Below the pieces are notes generated by a model. It was not told the DNA's origin, did no database searches, and saw only the letters and a list, made by a program, of their open reading frames with translations. From an uncultured Erysipelotrichaceae bacterium (GTDB lineage Bacteria; Bacillota_I; Bacilli_A; RFN20; CAG-826), in contig CADCJP010000024.1 of NCBI GenBank assembly GCA_902801805.1, forward strand, positions 5,083-16,356: DNA of 11,274 nt. Reading direction: 5' to 3'. Both the position numbers and the translations under genes were made by a program. Positions 6,067 to 11,274 of this stretch are shown one piece after another (within the stretch, counting starts at the first letter, position 1; every line of letters starts with the position of its first letter).

Positions 6067-7905
6067 ATGGGAAAGAATTTTAAAAATAACAATTCAGGAC
6101 GTGAAACAAACGTTTCCACAAAAGTCAAAACGGACCGTGTCAAATCTAAAGTGAACGGTGGCGTCTTTGTTTACACTGGTGCGATTAGTGCGGGTGAACT
6201 TGCTAAGACAATTAATGTCCCTCTTGGTGATGTTATCAAATTCTTGTTCTTACAAGGCAAAATGGTGACCATCAACACAATCCTTGATGATGAACTTATT
6301 GGTCTTGTTTGTTTAGAGTTTGGCTATGACTTCCAAAAGAAAGTTATTGTCGCCGCTGAACACTTCGAAGACGTCGAAATTAACGATGATCCAAGTAAGT
6401 TAAAACCAAGACCTCCAGTTGTGACCATTATGGGTCACGTTGACCATGGTAAAACCACCCTTATTGACGCGATTAGAAACTCTAATCTTGTCGAAGGTGA
6501 ATTCGGTGGTATCTCCCAAGAAATTGGTGCTTATCAAAAAGAAATCAATGGTCAAAAGATTACATTTATTGACACTCCAGGACACGAAGCTTTCACTGCG
6601 ATGAGAGCCAGAGGCGCTGGTGTCACCGATATCGTCGTCTTAGTGGTTGCGGCGGACGATGGTGTCATGCCTCAAACAATTGAAGCTATCGACCACGCTA
6701 AAGCAGCAGGCGTCCCAATTATTGTGGCCATTAACAAAATGGATAAGCCAGGTGCTGATCCAGAAAGAGTGAAAAACGAACTTATTGCGCACGATGTTAT
6801 TTGTGAAGAATTCGGTGGTGATGTCATCGCTGTTGAAATCTCCGCGAAAAAGAAACAAAACATCGATGGCTTACTCGAAAGTATCCTTTTAGTGGCCGAA
6901 ATGAAAGAATTAAAAGCCAACCCAGACAGATACGCTCTTGGTACAGTATTAGAAGCTAAACTCGACAAGAACGAAGGTCCTAAAGCTACGCTTTTAGTCC
7001 AAAACGGTTCCTTAAAAGAAGGCGACTACTTAGTTGTTGGTACAACATATGGTAAAGCCAGAAGAATGACTAACGAATATCGTAAAGTCCTTCAATGTGC
7101 AACACCAGGTACTCCAGTTTCCATTATTGGTTTAAGCGAAGTGCCACAAGCTGGTGAACGTTTCATGGCGTTCGCAGAAGAAAGTGAAGCTAGAAGCATT
7201 GCTACAAAACGTAAACTCTTAAAAGAGCAAGCGGAAAGAAATAAAACAAGCGCAGCCTCTTTAGACGATTTATTCAATCTCGCTAAAGAAGGTGAAGTAC
7301 AAAACCTTAACGTTATCGTTAAAGCTGAATCAACCGGTAGTGCTGAAGCCGTTAAAGCTTCCTTAGAAAAGCTTACAAACGACAAGATTAAGATTAATGT
7401 TGTGAGAGCTTCTTCTGGCGCTATCACCGAAAGTGATGTCCTTCTCGCAGGCGCATCTCATGCGATTATTTATGGTTTTAATGTGAGACCAGACGCTAAA
7501 ACAAGAGCGAAAGCCCAAGAAGAAAAAGTTGAAATTAGATTACACCGTATCATCTACGCTTTAATCGAAGAAATTCAAGCCGCGATGAAAGGTATGCTTG
7601 CCCCAACCATGGTGGAAAAAGTCCTTGGCCAAGCAGAAATCAGAAGATTGTTCAAAGTATCTAAACTCGGTACAATCGCTGGCTGTATGGTCGTTGATGG
7701 TGTGATTAAAGCTACAGGTGGTGTCCGTGTCATGAGAGATGGCGTGGTCATCTACGAAGGTAAACTCGCTTCCTTACAAAGAGAAAAAGATCTCGCTAAA
7801 GAAGTTAAAGCGGGCTATGAATGTGGTATGCTTATCGAAAACTTTAATGATATTAAAGAAGGCGACATCATCGAATCTTACGAAATGGTGGAACAAAAGG
7901 ATTAA
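6067..7905 (+). CDS. infB: Translation initiation factor IF-2
   Basis: IF2 is the GTPase that brings initiator fMet-tRNA to the 30S subunit and promotes subunit joining. The 612-residue product begins with a short basic, Asn-rich leader (1-30) and a single IF2N-like domain (about 32-70). The GTPase domain follows with G1 GHVDHGKT (113-120), G3 DTPGHE (159-164), G4 NKMD (213-216) and G5 SAK (249-251). The remainder matches the domain II, III and IV (tRNA-binding) layout and ends normally with [10 protein letters not shown]. The length is well below the 716 residues of Bacillus subtilis IF2 and close to mycoplasma proteins; the loss is in the N-terminal linker region. The gene follows ylxR after 17 bases and precedes rbfA by two bases, within the same operon. 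The GTPase core is complete, so function should be normal. Confidence 0.97.
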   Translation: MGKNFKNNNSGRETNVSTKVKTDRVKSKVNGGVFVYTGAISAGELAKTINVPLGDVIKFLFLQGKMVTINTILDDELIGLVCLEFGYDFQKKVIVAAEHFEDVEINDDPSKLKPRPPVVTIMGHVDHGKTTLIDAIRNSNLVEGEFGGISQEIGAYQKEINGQKITFIDTPGHEAFTAMRARGAGVTDIVVLVVAADDGVMPQTIEAIDHAKAAGVPIIVAINKMDKPGADPERVKNELIAHDVICEEFGGDVIAVEISAKKKQNIDGLLESILLVAEMKELKANPDRYALGTVLEAKLDKNEGPKATLLVQNGSLKEGDYLVVGTTYGKARRMTNEYRKVLQCATPGTPVSIIGLSEVPQAGERFMAFAEESEARSIATKRKLLKEQAERNKTSAASLDDLFNLAKEGEVQNLNVIVKAESTGSAEAVKASLEKLTNDKIKINVVRASSGAITESDVLLAGASHAIIYGFNVRPDAKTRAKAQEEKVEIRLHRIIYALIEEIQAAMKGMLAPTMVEKVLGQAEIRRLFKVSKLGTIAGCMVVDGVIKATGGVRVMRDGVVIYEGKLASLQREKDLAKEVKAGYECGMLIENFNDIKEGDIIESYEMVEQKD

Positions 7906-7907
7906 TT

Positions 7908-8246
7908 ATGGCCAATAAAGAAGAAAGAATTGCTGGCATTATCCGTAAAAGCATTAGTGAAATCATCACCATGGAATTAAAGAATCCACATCTTGGATTC
8001 GTCACTATTCCAGAAGTGAAAGTGAGCAAAGATTTCTCTTATGCAAAAGTCTATGTTTCCTTCATGTTTGAAGAACAAATCGAAGAAGGCATGAAAGTCT
8101 TAGAAAAGAGCAAAGGCTTCATTAGAAGTGGGCTCGCTAAAAGACTCGATACAAGACGTTGTCCTGAGCTAGTCTTCGTGCTCGATGAATCTTTCAAAAG
8201 AGAAGCCAGAATCACAGAGTTACTAAATAAAGATAAAGAGAAGTAA
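7908..8246 (+). CDS. rbfA: 30S ribosome-binding factor RbfA
   Basis: RbfA binds the immature 30S subunit near the 5' end of 16S rRNA helix 1 and the neck, and is needed for late maturation and cold adaptation. The 112-residue product is the usual size and consists of one KH-type domain. It shows the family features: an N-terminal helix with RIAGIIRKSISEI, the LGFVTIPEVKVSKD strand region (about 29-42) with YAKVYVSF following, and a late segment RCPELVFVLDESFKR. Start ATG 7908 has an AAAGGA (7896-7901) six bases upstream, inside the end of infB. It is the last gene of the operon: an intrinsic terminator overlaps its stop codon, and the next gene is on the other strand. In Bacillus the small ylxP gene precedes rbfA; it is absent here. 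Confidence 0.95.
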   Translation: MANKEERIAGIIRKSISEIITMELKNPHLGFVTIPEVKVSKDFSYAKVYVSFMFEEQIEEGMKVLEKSKGFIRSGLAKRLDTRRCPELVFVLDESFKREARITELLNKDKEK

Positions 8247-8263
8247 TTAACTTCTCTTTTTTT
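8235..8263 (+). terminator. Intrinsic terminator of the rimP-rbfA operon
   Basis: AAAGAGAAG (8235-8243) pairs with CTTCTCTTT (8251-8259) around the loop TAATTAA, and a run of seven T residues (8257-8263) follows. The stem begins within the rbfA coding end. On the minus strand the flanking sequence after the stem is T-rich but interrupted, so it could also weakly terminate the convergent TtcA-like gene, whose stop codon lies at 8262-8264. Confidence 0.85.
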
Positions 8264-9452
8264 AAACTTTCTTTACCATTTTAATATGTTTGATGTTAGC
8301 CTCATAGAAGGTCTCTCCTTCTTCGGTAAATCCCAGAGCTTTATAGTAATCAAATAGTTGATATTGAGCGTTAAAGTAAATAGTGCAAGGATTATAGTTT
8401 TCTTCGAGCTTTGCCACTAAGAACAAGAAGGCATCTTTTCCATAACCGTGTCCACGGTATTCTTTCAAGACTGCGAATCTTTCAATCTTATATGTTCTAT
8501 CTCCCATAGTGCGGTATCTGATTGTACCCACTGGGGTATCTTTATAGTAGATTAAGAAATGCTTTGCTTCCTCTTCTTCGCTTGGGACAACTTCAATATC
8601 ATAAGGACAGTTTTGTTCACCAACAAAGACGATATTTCTAATATTTAAGACATTCATCATATCCATCGGAGTGGTGACTGGTTTAAGAGTTAAACCATTT
8701 TGGTTTACTTGATAGTAAATTTCTTTACCCCAGATATCTTCTTTCTCGTAGTTAGATAACATCGTTAATAAGTTATCTTTAGCGATAGGCCATTTCTTAT
8801 AAATATCTTTTAAGAGGTTTTTCATATCCTCTCTTCTCGTGTGCATATTCGCAGGACAACCAGAGGCTAAAACTGGAAGATTTTCTTCTTTAACTAGTTT
8901 AATAATGTCGCTTTCTCTCACATGAATAAGTGGTCTAATAAAAGTGATATCCGCACGTTCTAAATGCATCTTTGGTGAAAAAGAAGCGACACGTCCCCCA
9001 AATAAGGAATTCATCATATATGTTTCAATCGCATCATCCGCATGATGAGCAAAGCTCACTTTATTAAATCCTAACTCTTTAGCGATCTTGTTCATGGAGG
9101 CTTTTTTCATCCTCGAGCAGATTGAGCAAGGAAGATGTTCTTTATCTTTTTGTTGGATTTGTAAAATACGATAAACTTCAGTATTATCCACAACCATGAG
9201 CTTAAGACCCAAAGATTCACAGAACTTATTCATTTCATATGGATTAAAGCCTGGGAAGCCTAAATCTAACATTACTGGTTGAATGACAAAATCAGTATGA
9301 GAAAACTTTTGATATAAACTTAAAGCGTATGTTAAAGCCACGCTATCTTTGCCACCAGATAAACCAATCATGATTTTATCGCCATGATTGATGAGATTAT
9401 ACATTTGGTCAGCCTTACGGATACAGGCTAAAACAGTCCTAATTGCTTTCAT
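8262..9452 (-). CDS. TtcA-like tRNA-thiolation PP-loop ATPase fused to a C-terminal GNAT acetyltransferase domain
   Basis: 396 residues in two parts. Residues 1 to about 260 form a PP-loop ATPase of the TtcA group, which makes 2-thiocytidine at tRNA position 32 with a [4Fe-4S] cluster in E. coli. Seen: ATP-binding SGGKDS (32-37), CSIC (Cys109, Cys112), the HHADD segment (136-140) and a third cysteine in SGCP (Cys199). These are the three cysteines expected to hold the cluster, which separates it from TilS. Residues about 268-396 form a YjcF/ElaA-like GNAT domain: FVGEQ (276-280), KIERFAVLKEYRGHGYG (322-338) with the acetyl-CoA loop RGHGYG, NAQYQLFDYY (361-370) and the ending ALGF...I-H-I-K-M. 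TtcA itself is usually about 250-310 residues, so the GNAT part is an addition within one uninterrupted frame. It is oriented against the surrounding operon, starting 39 bases from truB. Whether the acetyltransferase acts on tRNA or on a small molecule is unknown. Confidence 0.85.
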   Translation of the reverse strand: MKAIRTVLACIRKADQMYNLINHGDKIMIGLSGGKDSVALTYALSLYQKFSHTDFVIQPVMLDLGFPGFNPYEMNKFCESLGLKLMVVDNTEVYRILQIQQKDKEHLPCSICSRMKKASMNKIAKELGFNKVSFAHHADDAIETYMMNSLFGGRVASFSPKMHLERADITFIRPLIHVRESDIIKLVKEENLPVLASGCPANMHTRREDMKNLLKDIYKKWPIAKDNLLTMLSNYEKEDIWGKEIYYQVNQNGLTLKPVTTPMDMMNVLNIRNIVFVGEQNCPYDIEVVPSEEEEAKHFLIYYKDTPVGTIRYRTMGDRTYKIERFAVLKEYRGHGYGKDAFLFLVAKLEENYNPCTIYFNAQYQLFDYYKALGFTEEGETFYEANIKHIKMVKKV

Positions 9453-9471
9453 AACGAAATAATTATATTAT
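9443..9471 (+). promoter_or_regulatory. Probable promoter of truB-ribF
   Basis: TTGCTT (9443-9448) and TATTAT (9466-9471, five of six) are separated by 17 bases; an overlapping TATATT (9464-9469) is an alternative -10. The expected start near 9478 gives a leader of about 14 bases without a clear Shine-Dalgarno sequence. The -10 box overlaps that of the divergent TtcA-like gene. Confidence 0.4.
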
Positions 9472-9489
9472 TCTCGTGTGAGTTATAAA
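9462..9489 (-). promoter_or_regulatory. Promoter of the TtcA-like/GNAT gene, with almost no leader
   Basis: On the minus strand a perfect TATAAT occupies 9467-9462, with TTTATA (9489-9484, four of six matches) 16 bases upstream. Only nine bases separate the -10 box from the ATG at 9452, so the transcript would start about three bases before the start codon, effectively leaderless. No Shine-Dalgarno sequence could fit. Confidence 0.55.
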
Positions 9490-9491
9490 AG

Positions 9492-10367
9492 ATGAAAGAT
9501 GGTTTCTTATTAATCGATAAAGAAAGCGACTATACTTCGAGAGATGTGTGCAACATCATCGCCAAGATTTTTGATGCAAAAAAAGTAGGGCACGCAGGGA
9601 CTCTAGATCCTTTTGCGACAGGTCTATTAATCGTCGCTTTGAATAACGCCACTAAGACCTTAAGTTATATCGAAGGCCAATATAAAACTTATGAAGCCAC
9701 TTTGCTATTAGGTAAGAAGACCAGCAGTGGTGATTTGACCGGTGAAATAAGTGAAACCAAAGAAGTACCAAATATCACAAAAGAAGACATCGAACAAGTT
9801 TTCCAATCTTTGATTGGAGAAAGTGAACAAACTGTCCCAATTACTTCCGCGGTGCACGTGAACGGTCGCAAGCTTTATCATTACGCTCATCTCAATCAAG
9901 AAGTGGAATTACCAAAGCGCACAATTGATATTAAGAAACTAGAATTATTGGAGTTTGATTTACCAGTCATTAGATTCAAAACTACTGTCTCCAAAGGTAC
10001 ATATGTTCGTACACTCGGCGAAACTATCGCGGAGAAACTAAAAACAGTGGGGCATCTTACTTCCCTTAGAAGAACAGAAATATTAGACTTAAACGTGGAA
10101 TCGGCGAGTAAAATCAAAGATTTAACCACTGATAAATTAATCCCTATTAGTGATATCATCCAAAAGTTTATGCCACTCATGTATCTACCTAATGAAGTAG
10201 AGCTTAAGAAGGCAAGACATGGTGGTAAACTATCCAGCAAATTATTCCCAGAAATATTAGATACATTCTGTGTAATTGATGAGAAAAAAACCGCGATCGC
10301 TATTTATAAATATAGCGAATTAGGTTATTATGAATGTGTAAGAGGTATCAACCGTGAAGATAATTGA
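9492..10367 (+). CDS. truB: tRNA pseudouridine(55) synthase TruB
   Basis: TruB converts uridine 55 in the T-loop of tRNAs to pseudouridine and also acts as a tRNA folding chaperone. The 291-residue product carries the catalytic aspartate in GTLDP (Asp39, within [12 protein letters not shown]). Other family motifs present are [15 protein letters not shown], with the substrate-pocket Tyr, the [11 protein letters not shown] segment and [11 protein letters not shown]. The C-terminal part is short and diverged, where a PUA-like domain is usual. It starts at ATG 9492 with no good Shine-Dalgarno sequence. The gene ends in TGA, the only TGA stop in the window and direct evidence that TGA is not a tryptophan codon here. 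Its end overlaps ribF by 14 bases, a pairing conserved across Firmicutes (truB-ribC/ribF). Confidence 0.95.
   Translation: MKDGFLLIDKESDYTSRDVCNIIAKIFDAKKVGHAGTLDPFATGLLIVALNNATKTLSYIEGQYKTYEATLLLGKKTSSGDLTGEISETKEVPNITKEDIEQVFQSLIGESEQTVPITSAVHVNGRKLYHYAHLNQEVELPKRTIDIKKLELLEFDLPVIRFKTTVSKGTYVRTLGETIAEKLKTVGHLTSLRRTEILDLNVESASKIKDLTTDKLIPISDIIQKFMPLMYLPNEVELKKARHGGKLSSKLFPEILDTFCVIDEKKTAIAIYKYSELGYYECVRGINREDN
10340..10345 (+). promoter_or_regulatory. Ribosome binding site of ribF, inside the end of truB
   Basis: AAGAGG followed by T lies eight bases before GTG 10354. It supports the GTG start and the overlap with truB, since no in-frame ATG lies close by. Confidence 0.55.
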
Positions 10368-11250
10368 TTTCTATATCAACGATACACCAACCAATGATAA
10401 AGACCTCGTTTTATGTTTAGGTTTCTATGATGGTCTCCATCTCGGCCATCAACACCTCATTCAAAAAGCCTTAGATGAAGGCTATCCAGTCGGGGTCATG
10501 ACATTCGATTTAGCCCCAGCTTTCTTATTAGGAAAAAAAGAAAATTATTCCTTAACTTCCACATTTGATAAAGCGGATTTCCTTGAAGACATGGGAGTCA
10601 AATTCCTTTATCTTATGCACTTCGATAAAGAGACTTTAAAAGTCACTAAAGATGAATTCATTGACCGTGTCTTAAAACCACTTAATCCACGTAAGATCTT
10701 CGTTGGCGAAGACTATAATTTCGGTGTCGGTGGTGAAGGTGACGCTGAGTATTTAAGAAGGTTCTTTGATGTCGAAGTTGTTCCACTTCAAAAGATTGAT
10801 AATATGAAGATTTCATCGAAGAAAATTAGACAACTCGTTGAAGCGGGAGATATGGAACAAGCCTCAAGATTATTAGGTCGTCCATACCGTATCAGTGGTC
10901 TAGTTGTTGAAGGAAAAGGCAATGGTCGAAAAATCAATTTCCCAACCGCAAATTTAGAATTAAATTACACCTATGTTTTCCCTAAAGAAGGCGTCTACAT
11001 GGGCTATGCCTATTTCTTAAATCGTAAGAGAAAAGCGATGATTTGTGTGGGTACACATCCAACGATTAATCAACTTTTAAACCCAATCATTGAAGTGCAC
11101 ATTATCGACTTCGATGAAGTGCTTTATGGAAGAGAAATCTATGTAGACTTTGTTTCATATATTAGACCAGTCATCCAATTCCCAACATTCGAAGAATTAA
11201 GAGAACAATTATTAAAAGACGAAGAAAAAGTAAAAAACACTTTGCAATAG
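10354..11250 (+). CDS. ribF: Bifunctional riboflavin kinase/FAD synthetase RibF
   Basis: RibF phosphorylates riboflavin to FMN and then adenylylates FMN to FAD in the cytoplasm. The N-terminal nucleotidyltransferase domain (about 1-180) shows the HLGH motif (29-32, within GFYDGLHLGH), VGEDYNFGVGGEGD (117-130) and ISSKKIR (153-159). The C-terminal flavokinase domain (about 180-298) shows GKGNGRKINFPTAN (187-200) with the PTAN metal/ATP site, and Glu247 in IEVHI, the likely catalytic base. Length 298 is close to the usual 305-315. The start is GTG, with a Shine-Dalgarno sequence eight bases upstream, and it overlaps the truB end by 14 bases, so translation is probably coupled. The stop is TAG. 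The 24 bases after it are A-rich and hold no forward terminator, so transcription may continue beyond the window. No FMN riboswitch precedes it; supply is apparently tied to truB expression. Confidence 0.96.
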   Translation: MKIIDFYINDTPTNDKDLVLCLGFYDGLHLGHQHLIQKALDEGYPVGVMTFDLAPAFLLGKKENYSLTSTFDKADFLEDMGVKFLYLMHFDKETLKVTKDEFIDRVLKPLNPRKIFVGEDYNFGVGGEGDAEYLRRFFDVEVVPLQKIDNMKISSKKIRQLVEAGDMEQASRLLGRPYRISGLVVEGKGNGRKINFPTANLELNYTYVFPKEGVYMGYAYFLNRKRKAMICVGTHPTINQLLNPIIEVHIIDFDEVLYGREIYVDFVSYIRPVIQFPTFEELREQLLKDEEKVKNTLQ

Positions 11251-11274
11251 TGTAAAAAGAATATAAAATATTCA

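Noticed and set aside
6400..7427. Open frames on the minus strand opposite infB
   Set aside because: The infB GTPase and later domains are intact in the forward frame; the reverse frames show no recognisable domain.
9689..10240. Open frames on the minus strand opposite truB
   Set aside because: They overlap conserved TruB motifs and have no start signals or similarity to known families.
11237..11253. ACACT/AGTGT hairpin at the end of ribF
   Set aside because: Only five base pairs, and on the plus strand it is followed by A residues. On the minus strand T residues follow, so it might be a weak terminator for a convergent gene beyond the window, but the evidence is too thin.
1..11274. Genetic code 4 (TGA as tryptophan), suggested by the Mollicutes-like features
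   Set aside because: truB ends at TGA at a sensible C-terminus, all genes have full family length without in-frame TGA, and conserved tryptophans are TGG.

Overview
The window carries the translation and transcription core cluster of a low-GC Gram-positive bacterium (Bacilli/Mollicutes side). The gene order rimP-nusA-ylxR-infB-rbfA ... truB-ribF is the Firmicutes order, and the sequence is visibly AT-rich. Consensus TATAAT boxes and classic AAGGAG-type ribosome sites occur. Several traits lean towards the reduced, often gut-associated relatives of Mollicutes and Erysipelotrichia: a short IF2 of about 612 residues, loss of ylxQ and ylxP, a NusA with a long acidic tail, and a BspA-like leucine-rich-repeat protein. 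The genetic code looks standard: truB ends in TGA, conserved tryptophans are TGG, and no gene needs TGA read as tryptophan. The lineage is an inference; I cannot name a species.

Layout. Positions 1-846 hold the C-terminal two thirds of an aminopeptidase C (pepC), followed one base later by a HAD-family phosphatase (848-1477). From 1508 a new promoter serves a four-helix membrane protein with a C-terminal leucine-rich-repeat segment (1531-2598), then a LicD-family transferase (2617-3492). At 3513-3620 lies a strong promoter with a structured leader: a GAAA-capped hairpin, a possible antiterminator and an intrinsic terminator just before rimP. Then come rimP, nusA, ylxR, infB and rbfA, closely spaced and partly coupled (nusA and ylxR share a base as TAATG). 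A second intrinsic terminator ends the operon after rbfA.

A gene on the minus strand (8262-9452), encoding a TtcA-like tRNA-thiolation ATPase fused to a GNAT acetyltransferase domain, separates rbfA from truB-ribF. Its promoter and that of truB face away from each other within a 39-base gap, with overlapping -10 boxes. truB and ribF overlap by 14 bases.

Together the central genes cover 30S maturation (RimP, RbfA), transcription elongation/termination (NusA), initiation (IF2), RNA-binding control (YlxR), tRNA modification (TruB, the TtcA-like enzyme) and flavin cofactor synthesis (RibF). The most informative non-coding element is the rimP leader, which looks like an attenuator that could give NusA feedback control of its own operon. 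There is no gene-free stretch over 300 bases, and I see no mobile element, CRISPR array, tRNA or rRNA.
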